Shown here: in pieces, positions 56,676 to 64,000 of the stretch | Position numbering within the stretch: position 1 is the stretch's first letter | How the letters are laid out: each line of letters opens with the position of its first letter | Origin: Marinobacter mobilis | GTDB taxonomy: Bacteria; Pseudomonadota; Gammaproteobacteria; Pseudomonadales; Oleiphilaceae | Assembly: GCF_900106945.1 (NCBI RefSeq) | Contig: NZ_FNNE01000012.1 | Coordinates: 1-64,000 of the forward strand | DNA: 64,000 bases | Reading direction: 5' to 3' | Notes under the pieces: model-generated | What the model was told of the DNA's origin: nothing | Seen by the model: only the letters and a program-made list of their open reading frames with translations | Databases searched by the model: none | Program-made: the position numbers and the translations under genes

Positions 56676-58736
56676 TCAGGCATTGTTCTCGATCATCTTA
56701 TCGTGAAATTTGACTACAAACGACTCAAACTCCTGACTTTGCAGGGGTTTGCTGAAGAAATAGCCCTGCGCCAGCTGGCAGCCGCGCTGGCGGAGGTAGT
56801 GCTCCTGCTCTGGGGTTTCCACGCCTTCGGCAATCACCGACAGGTTCAGGCTTTTGCCAAGGTCAATGATGGTATTCGCAATCCGGGTATCTTCCTCGTT
56901 GATCAGCAGGTCCCTGACGAATTGCTTGTCAATTTTCAGGTGCTGGACGGGCATGCGTTTGAGGTAGGTGAGGGATGAGTATCCGGTACCAAAGTCATCC
57001 ACCGCAATCTGGATGCCCTTGCGTTTGAAGCGGTGAAGTTTAGCGATCGCATCTTCAAGATTGGTCATCACGGTGGTTTCGGTCACCTCCAGTTCCAGTC
57101 GGTTGGCTGGTAACTGGTGCCGTTCCAGGGTCTCAAGCACGGTTTCAACGATGTCGTGCTGGCGTAGCTGTACTGCTGAGAGGTTGACGGCAATGCGCAT
57201 GGGCATGCCTTCGGACGCCCATTGCGCGGCCTGGTGGCAGGCCTGATCCAGTACCCAGCGGCCGATATCGACAATACTGCCGCTCAGCTCGGCCAGGGGG
57301 ATAAACAGGTCGGGCGGTACCAGGCCCCGTTCCGGATGCTCCCAACGCAGCAGCGCTTCTGCACCAATGATACGGCCGTTTTCCAGGCTGATCTGGGGTT
57401 GGTAGACAAGGTGGAACTGAGCTTTGTCGAGAGCGCCGGCAAGATCTTTTTCGAGTCGTTTGCGTTCCCGCATTTCCTGGTCAACGCTGGCTACGTAGAA
57501 CTGGAAGCAGTTCCGGCTGCCGGTTTTGGCCAGCGTCATGGTCTGTTCTGCAAAGTGCAGCAGTCGGTCGAGTTGCTCCGCATCATCGGGGAACAGCGCA
57601 ACGCCGATTGTGGCTGTAATGCCAATGGTGTGCTCACCCGTGCTGATCGGTTTGCTGAACAGGTGCAGCAGTTTTTCGGCAGTAATGGTGGCCTGGTAGT
57701 CATTGTCGAGATCTTTCTCGATAACAACGAACTGATCGCTGCCCAATCGCGCCTTGAGAAACTGGCTACCTGGGAGGCTTTCCTCAAGTCGGTCGGCAAT
57801 GTTTTGCAGGATCAGGTCACCGGACTCGTAACCAAACTGGTCATTGATGCTCTTGAAGTCGTCGATGCCGCAGCAGAATACCGACAGTATCTTGTTTTTG
57901 CGCCTGGTCTCTTCCATCGCGGCGCCGAGCAAGCCGAGCAGGTAATCGCGGCTGGGCAGGCCGGTCAACTGGTCGTAACGTGACAGTCGGCTGACCCGTT
58001 CTTCGGCTTCCCGCTGCTTCTTCTGGCTGTCCGAGATGGCCACCAGCAAATTATTGGTGGCGTTGACCCAGAGCCCAAGTTCGTCCTGTTTGTGGCCTTT
58101 GAGCGGGGTGATCAGGCGGTTATCGGGGAAGGCCGGGTCGACCTTCGTCAGCGAATCGATAATTTTGAGCAGAGGTTTGGTCAATAACAGGTGATAGACC
58201 ATGAACAATACCAGTGCCAGGATCGTGGCGCGGGCAAGTCCGGAGCCAAAGGTGAGGGTGGCACGTTCAAGCCAGCTGGCGGCGGTGGGACCGGTATCGT
58301 AACGGACTTCCAGGTGACCGTAGACGATGTTGGGGTCTTCACTGCGGGTGAGCGCAATCCGGTAACTGCGTTCTGCCCGGAAGATGGAGTCAGTCAGTTG
58401 ACGGTACGGGGCATTGGCAAGGGGGCGGGCCTGCTGGCCAAGTGGCTCGCCGTCGGGATGGCTGATGTTGGCAAAACGGACTGAGCCTTGCTCAAAGAGA
58501 CCGTCCACCACCTGTTGTGCGAGCTCATCATCAATGCTGAAGACGGCCTGGGTCGCGGCTTCGCGAACCAGTGCCATGGTTTGCTCGGCCTGGGTATCGA
58601 GTTCTGATGACACCCGGCGTGCGTCGATGACAATCTGAGCTGCGCTAAGCAAGGCCCCTGACACCAGGGCAATCGACAGTACCCAGCGCAAAATACGGTA
58701 ACCAAGACGGTGTTCAATCTGGAATGTGCTTTTCAT
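56676..58736 (-). CDS. GGDEF-EAL membrane protein, probable c-di-GMP phosphodiesterase
   Basis: A 686-residue signalling protein. An N-terminal membrane segment (about 12-35), a periplasmic sensor part (35-165), a second membrane segment and a HAMP-like linker precede a GGDEF domain (about 250-410) and an EAL domain (about 425-680). GGDEF is degenerate (LGSDQF near residue 333). The EAL domain keeps EALLRWEHPERG, DDFGTGYSSL and KIDKQFV, so it should hydrolyse c-di-GMP. It lies just upstream of lemA. Confidence 0.92.
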   Translation of the reverse strand: MKSTFQIEHRLGYRILRWVLSIALVSGALLSAAQIVIDARRVSSELDTQAEQTMALVREAATQAVFSIDDELAQQVVDGLFEQGSVRFANISHPDGEPLGQQARPLANAPYRQLTDSIFRAERSYRIALTRSEDPNIVYGHLEVRYDTGPTAASWLERATLTFGSGLARATILALVLFMVYHLLLTKPLLKIIDSLTKVDPAFPDNRLITPLKGHKQDELGLWVNATNNLLVAISDSQKKQREAEERVSRLSRYDQLTGLPSRDYLLGLLGAAMEETRRKNKILSVFCCGIDDFKSINDQFGYESGDLILQNIADRLEESLPGSQFLKARLGSDQFVVIEKDLDNDYQATITAEKLLHLFSKPISTGEHTIGITATIGVALFPDDAEQLDRLLHFAEQTMTLAKTGSRNCFQFYVASVDQEMRERKRLEKDLAGALDKAQFHLVYQPQISLENGRIIGAEALLRWEHPERGLVPPDLFIPLAELSGSIVDIGRWVLDQACHQAAQWASEGMPMRIAVNLSAVQLRQHDIVETVLETLERHQLPANRLELEVTETTVMTNLEDAIAKLHRFKRKGIQIAVDDFGTGYSSLTYLKRMPVQHLKIDKQFVRDLLINEEDTRIANTIIDLGKSLNLSVIAEGVETPEQEHYLRQRGCQLAQGYFFSKPLQSQEFESFVVKFHDKMIENNA

Positions 58737-58924
58737 TCACGCCCAAACTTTGTTGTTATGCCCTTTCCCTGGTAGCCCCGGTTCAGGCCGCCGCCGCTGC
58801 AAAGCAATCCTGTTTTTTATGCCAAGGTATTGGAGTATGCGTCAGCTTACCCGGTTCAGGCAATTCTGATACCGGGTTGAGGCGTATTTGAGAACTGGAT
58901 GCGCTCTGATTACCGTGACCCAAT

Positions 58925-58950
58925 AAAAAACGCCCGCATAAGCGGGCGTT
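58925..58950 (-). terminator. Terminator of sodB
   Basis: On the minus strand AACGCCCGC, a short loop and GCGGGCGTT are followed by TTTTTT. It lies 26 bases after the sodB stop. Confidence 0.88.
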
Positions 58951-58975
58951 TCTGGAACATCGATCCGGTTAGGGA

Positions 58976-59554
58976 TCAGGCCAGGTTTTCGTTGACGAAA
59001 TCCCAGTTAACCAGGTTCCAGAATGCTTCCATGTAGTTCGGACGAGCATTGCGGTAGTCGATGTAGTAGGCGTGTTCCCAGACATCAACGGTCAGCACAG
59101 GCTTGTCAGCTGTGGTCAGCGGGGTTTCTGCGTTGCTGGTGTTGACGATAGCAACACTGCCGTCAGCCTTCTTCACCAGCCAGGTCCAGCCAGAGCCGAA
59201 GTTGTTAACGGCTTTGTCGGTGAATTCCTTCTTGAAGTTTTCAAAGGAACCGAACGCCTGGTTGATGGCGTCTGCAGCTGCGCCGGTAGGCTCACCACCG
59301 CCGTTGGGGGCCAGGCAGTGCCAGTAGAACGTGTGGTTCCAGACCTGAGCGGCATTGTTGAACAGGGGGCCGCTGGAGTTCTTGATGATTTCTTCCAGGG
59401 ACTTGCTGGCATCATCAGTGCCTTCAACCAGGCCGTTCAGCTTGGTGACGTAGGTGTTGTGGTGCTTGCCGTAGTGGTACTCAAGCGTTTCAGCAGAGAT
59501 GTGTGGTTCCAGTGCGTTCTTTTCGTAGGGCAGTGCGGGAAGTTCAAATGCCAT
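58976..59554 (-). CDS. sodB: Superoxide dismutase, Fe type
   Basis: A 192-residue cytoplasmic superoxide dismutase. The metal ligands are in YHYGKHHNTYV (His near 27), WNHTFYWHCL (near 74) and DVWEHAYYIDYRN (Asp and His near 157-161). The context and the FYWHCLAPNGGG segment favour iron rather than manganese. An AGGGAG ribosome site precedes the ATG. It is monocistronic. No Fur box was seen near it. Confidence 0.95.
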   Translation of the reverse strand: MAFELPALPYEKNALEPHISAETLEYHYGKHHNTYVTKLNGLVEGTDDASKSLEEIIKNSSGPLFNNAAQVWNHTFYWHCLAPNGGGEPTGAAADAINQAFGSFENFKKEFTDKAVNNFGSGWTWLVKKADGSVAIVNTSNAETPLTTADKPVLTVDVWEHAYYIDYRNARPNYMEAFWNLVNWDFVNENLA

Positions 59555-59721
59555 GAGGTCGTTCTCCCTGGTTTCTCTCTATGGATCGGCGGGGTAAGGA
59601 GCCCGCCGAATGGGTATTCAAACAGACGCAGGTGACAGCTTAAGCAGCGTTGTGACCTGTTTCCAGTCGTAACTGATTATTCTGGTGACAAAAAAAGAGT
59701 ATCGGGGCGGTTGTGCCAAAT

Positions 59722-60837
59722 TCAACCCCGGGTGAGCGAACAACTGAACTCGGGCGAGCCCGGCAGAAATTCAGCGCAGTTACGTACCCGCCAGACCAGC
59801 TCTTCATAGCTGTCTGCCAGGATGTTGATGTGCCCCAGCTTGCGGCCCGGGCGCTCGCCTTTGTCGTACAAATGAACATGAGCGTAGGGCAGCCTCAGAA
59901 TGCTGTCGATATCACCGTGCTCTCCGATGATGTTGATCATGCAGCTGACTCCCCGGGCGGCAGTATCGCCGAGGGCATGACCGCTGACAGCCCGAATGTG
60001 GTTTTCAAACTGACTGGTGGAAGCTCCCTCGATCGTCCAGTGGCCGGAGTTATGGACCCGTGGTGCCATCTCGTTGGCGACCAGGCCGTTTTCCGTCTCG
60101 AACAGTTCAAGAGTGAGCACGCCAACATAGTCGAGCTCACTGAGCAGGGCGCGGATGTAACGCTCGGCTTCACTGCGGGTGTCCGGAGACAGGCCAGGAG
60201 CCGGGGCAATGGAGTAGCGCAGGATACCTTCGTGGTGGGTGTTTTCCGCCATGGGGTAGAAGGCAATGTCGCCATCTTCAGCGCGAGCCGCAATCATCGA
60301 CACTTCGCGGGAAAACTCGACAAACTTCTCGACAATCAGGCGGGGATGACCAATGGACTTCCACGCTTCTGCCGCTTCTTCAGGTGAGCGCAGCACGGCC
60401 TGGCCCTTGCCGTCATAGCCTTCGGTGTTGGATTTCGCCACCACCGGGCAGCCCAGCTCCTCGGCTGCCTTCTTAAGGCTGTCCGCACAGGTCGCAATCT
60501 TCCACTGAGGGGTGGGAATGCCCAGTTCGCCAAACAGGGTTTTCTCGGCTTCCCGGTTCTGACACACCTGCAGCGCCCGGGGAGAAGGATAGACCGGCTT
60601 CTCAGCGGCGATCTTTTCGGCAACCTCGACCGGCAGGTGTTCAAATTCGTAGGTGACCCGGTCAACCCGACTCAGGAAGTCATCAAGATAGCGCCCGTCG
60701 CGATCGACGATGACTTCACCAATACCGACACTGGGGCTTCCGGACAGGTCGTAGAAAACGAAGGTCTTGGCCAACGGATAGCCTGCCAGGGCCAGCATTC
60801 TGCCCAGCTGTCCGGCGCCTAGAACACCAATTCGCAT
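59722..60837 (-). CDS. purK: N5-carboxyaminoimidazole ribonucleotide synthase
   Basis: Purine synthesis: ATP-dependent carboxylation of AIR to N5-CAIR. The 371 residues begin MRIGVLGAGQLGRMLALAG, the PurK signature, and show ATP-grasp motifs such as EGYDGKGQAVL and NEMAPRVHNSGHWTIEG. An open frame runs upstream to 61098, overlapping purE, but it has no homology. GGGAG stands before the ATG. It follows purE after 55 bases. Confidence 0.97.
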   Translation of the reverse strand: MRIGVLGAGQLGRMLALAGYPLAKTFVFYDLSGSPSVGIGEVIVDRDGRYLDDFLSRVDRVTYEFEHLPVEVAEKIAAEKPVYPSPRALQVCQNREAEKTLFGELGIPTPQWKIATCADSLKKAAEELGCPVVAKSNTEGYDGKGQAVLRSPEEAAEAWKSIGHPRLIVEKFVEFSREVSMIAARAEDGDIAFYPMAENTHHEGILRYSIAPAPGLSPDTRSEAERYIRALLSELDYVGVLTLELFETENGLVANEMAPRVHNSGHWTIEGASTSQFENHIRAVSGHALGDTAARGVSCMINIIGEHGDIDSILRLPYAHVHLYDKGERPGRKLGHINILADSYEELVWRVRNCAEFLPGSPEFSCSLTRG

Positions 60838-60892
60838 GGAGATCTCCCGAAATTCTCTATAAAAGGGCTTGGATTCAGCGTGCCGCAGACAC

Positions 60893-61384
60893 TCAGGACG
60901 CTTTCGGGTCAGGGTTGTCCAGCACCGTCTGGGTTTGCTGGGCGCGGAAGGTCTCAACCGCCTGACGCACGGTATCGTCAAAGGTGCCGATGATCTGGGC
61001 TGCCAGCAAGCCTGCATTGGTTGCGCCGGCCTTGCCAATCGCCAGAGTTCCGACGGCAATGCCACCAGGCATCTGTACGATGGACAGGAGCGAATCAAGC
61101 CCGTTCAGGGCTTTTGACTGAACCGGAACACCGAGCACCGGAAGTGACGTCTGGGAGGCAACCATACCGGGAAGGTGGGCTGCGCCACCGGCACCTGCGA
61201 TGATGACCTTGAGGCCCCGTTCGGAGGCGGATTTTGCGTAATCGAACAACAGATCTGGTGTCCGGTGAGCCGATACCACACGGGTTTCGTACGGTACTCC
61301 CAGTTTATCCAGCATATCAGCCGCGTGCTCCATGGTCGGCCAGTCCGACTTGGAGCCCATGATGAGTCCTACCTGCGCTTGCAT
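60893..61384 (-). CDS. purE: N5-CAIR mutase
   Basis: Purine synthesis: rearrangement of N5-CAIR to CAIR. The 163 residues have [23 protein letters not shown] and [12 protein letters not shown], all standard. It is followed by purK, the usual purEK pair. I did not find a clear PurR box in front. Confidence 0.97.
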   Translation of the reverse strand: MQAQVGLIMGSKSDWPTMEHAADMLDKLGVPYETRVVSAHRTPDLLFDYAKSASERGLKVIIAGAGGAAHLPGMVASQTSLPVLGVPVQSKALNGLDSLLSIVQMPGGIAVGTLAIGKAGATNAGLLAAQIIGTFDDTVRQAVETFRAQQTQTVLDNPDPKAS

Positions 61385-61604
61385 AAGTAGTGGTCCCGAA
61401 GGTTATCAAGAAAGCCGGCCATTGTATGTACTGCCAGTAGCGCATGCAAATACCACCGGACTCCCTTGGTCGCGAGCCTTAAGCGGGGGTATCATCAAGG
61501 CCTTAATTTTAGTGGAGAATGGCTCTGCTGGCGATGCCCGGAGCCTGACTCCTGAGTCGTTTTTTTGACTGTGGGGTCGCGCAGTCCAGTCAGAAGAGGT
61601 TGTT

Positions 61605-62549
61605 ATGGAGCCGATTCGTCCCGATGAGGATGAGCTGAGAAGTCGAATGGCGGCTGAGGCCGTGTCCAGGCCAGCCCGTGCCAGTGATAAGGGAGATCGT
61701 GCCCGCGGCGAAGCAAATAAGGCCAAGGCGCCCGCGAAAAAGGAGAAGCCCGCTGAGGCTAAACCAGGAGGGGCAAGGGCGGTGACCTGGTTGGCCATCC
61801 TGCTGTTGGCGTTTGTCGGGGTTGGCGGATTCCTGGGGTATCAGCAGGAGCAGCGCATCGAAGCTCTGGAAGGTCAGTTGGAAGAAGCCGATTACTGGGC
61901 GCGTCAAAGCAAGCTGGCTTTGGCCCGATTTGAAGGAGCCTTGAGTGAGGCTGGCGAGAGCCTGGAAGAGACCGGGGCGTCGATGGGAGAACGTCTGGAC
62001 ACCGTCGATAGCGAAATCCGCAAGTTGTGGGTGCTGGCAAACGAGCGTAACCGTCAACAGTTGGATCAGCATCAGACGTCTCTAGAGACAGTGCAGTCTT
62101 CCATTGCCGCGCTGCAGGCCGGTCAGGCAGAACAGGGAGAGCAGCTTGGTGGCATGGTCGGCCGCATTGACGCACAGGGCGAACGGCTGGGCGAAGATGT
62201 CGCGGGACTCGGCCAGCGAATTGACACTCAGGCTGAGCAGCTGGCTGAGCGGCTAGCCGAGGTTAGCGGACGCTTCGATCTGGTGGACGAGCAGATCGAC
62301 CGCCGTTTGCAGCGCTTTGTTCAGGAACGTCGCCTGGCCGATGAGGAAGTGGCTAGTCGGCTGGCTTCCCTGGAGCGTCGAATGGACCAGCAGGCCGGGG
62401 CGGCTGAACTCGCTCAGGTGCGGGAACAGCTCGCCGATATTGAACAGACCGTCAAGGCCATTGATGCTTCGCGGGCACAGCTGACTTCCCGTCTGGTCGG
62501 ATTGTCGGAAGAAGTCGACCGTCTGCGTCAGGAAACCCGTGCCCAATAA
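61605..62549 (+). CDS. Coiled-coil membrane protein
   Basis: A 314-residue protein of unknown function. Residues 1-57 are charged and rich in Ala and Lys. One membrane segment follows (about 59-79, VTWLAILLLAFVGVGGFLGY). The rest is almost continuous coiled coil with heptads of Leu and Gln/Glu. It would be anchored in the inner membrane with a long periplasmic coil. It resembles chromosome-segregation ATPase-like or HemX-like proteins only in general layout. Confidence 0.72.
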   Translation: MEPIRPDEDELRSRMAAEAVSRPARASDKGDRARGEANKAKAPAKKEKPAEAKPGGARAVTWLAILLLAFVGVGGFLGYQQEQRIEALEGQLEEADYWARQSKLALARFEGALSEAGESLEETGASMGERLDTVDSEIRKLWVLANERNRQQLDQHQTSLETVQSSIAALQAGQAEQGEQLGGMVGRIDAQGERLGEDVAGLGQRIDTQAEQLAERLAEVSGRFDLVDEQIDRRLQRFVQERRLADEEVASRLASLERRMDQQAGAAELAQVREQLADIEQTVKAIDASRAQLTSRLVGLSEEVDRLRQETRAQ

Positions 62550-62674
62550 CAAGTCCCGGGACCGTTCGGGTTTGTGTAACAGAATGTAGTCATCTCTAGA
62601 GGTAGCTCTCAGTTCCCGGTGTGAACAGTTGCTAGTATGGCGACATTCACCACCGGAGCTGGAGAGTTACAACA

Positions 62675-63532
62675 ATGAACCTATCCCTGCTGGCCAAGGT
62701 GGCCGTTGTCAGTTCCCTTATCCTGCAATCGGGTTGTCTGTACCAGTCCATCGGGAAAAGCACGGGCTCTTTTCTGCATCCCGTATCTGGTCACGACTTT
62801 GTCCACATTGCTGACGATGAGTGGGATCGGAATAACGCGCTGCTGTATTTTTACCGAACTCACTCGCAATGGGCCGCTGACGAAATCGAGGCGCCCAGCG
62901 TCTATATCGATGACAAGCACTATTTTAATATTCGCGCTGACAGCTTCACCTGGCTTGAGGTGAGCACAGGCGAGCGCCACATCGCCATGCGCCGGCCGCT
63001 GTTGGGGCTCGAAGGGCTGGGCAACTTCAGTCTGAGCCTGATTGCCGATGCCACCTTGTCGGTAGAGCCGGGAAGAATCTATTACCTCCGCTACAACGAG
63101 TTGTCAGAGCCTGAAGCGCCTCACCCTGAACTTGATCCGGAGCATCCACTGGCCAGCGGTGATCTGCAGCTGGTAACCCGGGAAGTCGCCATGGCCGCAG
63201 GTGAGCTGGTTTCCACCCAGTTCCTTAATAGCGACCTTCTGGCACCGAACCATGCAGCGACGTCGATTGTTGAAGAAAATGAGGATGCGGCCTACGCGCG
63301 AGACATTGAGCGGCTGGAAGAAGAGCGGAACGAAGAAATTGAACGGCTGATGGCGGAAGGGAAATATGAGGACTCACCCTGGTACTGGCCATTTGGCGGT
63401 GGGCCCTCGGTGCCCCTTGAATCCGACCGCAGGATTCGCGAGCGGGAAAACGCCTACGCGATGCTGGAGAAAGAGCGTGAGCGGCAGCAAGCCATGGCTG
63501 AACAGGCTTCAGGAGGTTGGTGGCCGTTTTAG
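62675..63532 (+). CDS. Lipoprotein with DUF2846-like domain
   Basis: A 285-residue lipoprotein. The signal peptide ends in LQSGC (lipobox near residue 21). Residues 50-150 (YFYRTHSQWAADEIEAPSV, then YYLRYNE) resemble the DUF2846 beta domain. The C-terminus is charged and helical (RLEEERNEEIERLMAEGKY). The residues after the Cys (LYQS) give no inner-membrane retention signal, so outer membrane is likely. Function unknown. Confidence 0.75.
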   Translation: MNLSLLAKVAVVSSLILQSGCLYQSIGKSTGSFLHPVSGHDFVHIADDEWDRNNALLYFYRTHSQWAADEIEAPSVYIDDKHYFNIRADSFTWLEVSTGERHIAMRRPLLGLEGLGNFSLSLIADATLSVEPGRIYYLRYNELSEPEAPHPELDPEHPLASGDLQLVTREVAMAAGELVSTQFLNSDLLAPNHAATSIVEENEDAAYARDIERLEEERNEEIERLMAEGKYEDSPWYWPFGGGPSVPLESDRRIRERENAYAMLEKERERQQAMAEQASGGWWPF

Positions 63533-63681
63533 TGCATAAAGCGTGATGTTGGTCGCAGAATTGTTGGCCGAAAAATGTTGATAAAATCATCTTCTGCAAT
63601 TGTTCCTCCGGAAGACGGCTACTAGACTAGGGAAAGTCGCCAGATCTCCAGTTCGCTGATTGGGCCGGAGATCTAACAGGT

Positions 63682-63921
63682 ATGAGGATGAAGGACATGT
63701 CGTTGAAAAACTCCGTGGTCGCCCGTTTGCGTCAGGTATCCGGCGAGTGGGTGCCGGGCCTTAAAGAGTCCATCGGTGGGCAGATAGACGCCGTTCGTGC
63801 CCGGTTCGACCAGCTGAATCGTTCACTGGCAAGTAAAGCGTTGCCGGAAGGGCGGCGGGAGCGGGTGCGAGATCTGGTGCTTGAACAGAAAGCCAGGGTG
63901 GCGGGCCAAAAGCGTAAGTGA
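63682..63921 (+). CDS. Small basic protein of unknown function
   Basis: A 79-residue cytoplasmic protein, Arg- and Lys-rich, mostly helical (VVARLRQVSGEWVPGLKESI). The start could also be the second or third Met (MSLKNSV at 63697). No signal peptide or membrane segment. I do not recognise it. The gap before it (63533-63681) holds no other gene. Confidence 0.5.
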   Translation: MRMKDMSLKNSVVARLRQVSGEWVPGLKESIGGQIDAVRARFDQLNRSLASKALPEGRRERVRDLVLEQKARVAGQKRK

Positions 63922-64000
63922 GATGGCTCGGGGTTCGGTATCCGGAACTCTGGGTGGTCGTTGGAATTGTCTTAATTTCGCGCAAAGTGTTTGAAAGTTG

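Noticed and set aside
59722..61098. purK frame extended upstream
   Set aside because: The extension overlaps purE in another frame, and PurK homology starts at MRIGVLG.
61547..61568. Short hairpin GACTCCTGAGTC with T run
   Set aside because: The stem has only four pairs and no plus-strand gene ends upstream.

Overview
The window looks like a chromosomal segment of a marine gammaproteobacterium, most plausibly Marinobacter or a close relative. The evidence is an MvaT-type H-NS protein, a Pseudomonas-like wbpV-wbpL-wbpM block, polar-flagellum genes with sigma28- and sigma54-like promoters, a GspN-C-D block, groESL, purEK and an Fe-type sodB. This assignment is inferred from gene style and order. 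I saw no rRNA, tRNA or CRISPR array.

Bases 1-335 are the end of an IS3-family element whose orfA has a canonical A_AAA_AAG slippage site. From about 0.6 to 27.3 kb lies a large surface-polysaccharide locus. It carries dTDP-rhamnose genes (rfbB, rfbA, rfbD, rfbC), a wbpV/wbpL/wbpM-like initiation block, glycosyltransferases, a GDP-mannose pyrophosphorylase and a UDP-HexNAc 6-dehydrogenase. Interwoven with these is a complete sulfate-activation set (cysD, cysN, cysC), a sulfate-type permease, and five proteins or domains that look like PAPS-dependent sulfotransferases. One of them is fused to two glycosyltransferase domains. A WcbI-like protein and a membrane protein with a pseudokinase-like tail lie among the sulfotransferase genes. 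Together they predict a sulfated O-antigen, capsule or exopolysaccharide, with PAPS made by the locus itself. The middle part (about 16.7-21.8 kb) is visibly AT-richer than its flanks, which suggests acquired cargo.

From 27.3 to 34.4 kb come a terminator, an mvaT-like gene with an AT-rich leader, a PAS protein with a receiver-CheC protein, a secreted protein behind a CRP/Vfr-like class II promoter, exonuclease I, and a TPR-methyltransferase. From 34.6 to 39.9 kb is a flagellar filament block: two divergent flagellins, flaG, fliD and fliS. argG follows, then a G3E GTPase with a near-perfect Zur box.

The gap at 42.46-42.96 kb holds two tandem copies of a structured element on the minus strand. 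Each copy has its own promoter-like and terminator elements, and they look like twin small RNAs of about 145 nt that I do not recognise. They lie just downstream of a receiver protein with a degenerate GGDEF domain.

The rest is mostly housekeeping: yajQ, an AmpG-like permease with a probable ATT start, an alkyltransferase-like protein, an SDR, fxsA, groESL, gspN-gspC-gspD, an M48 protease with LemA, a GGDEF-EAL protein, sodB, purK/purE, a coiled-coil membrane protein, a lipoprotein and a small basic protein.
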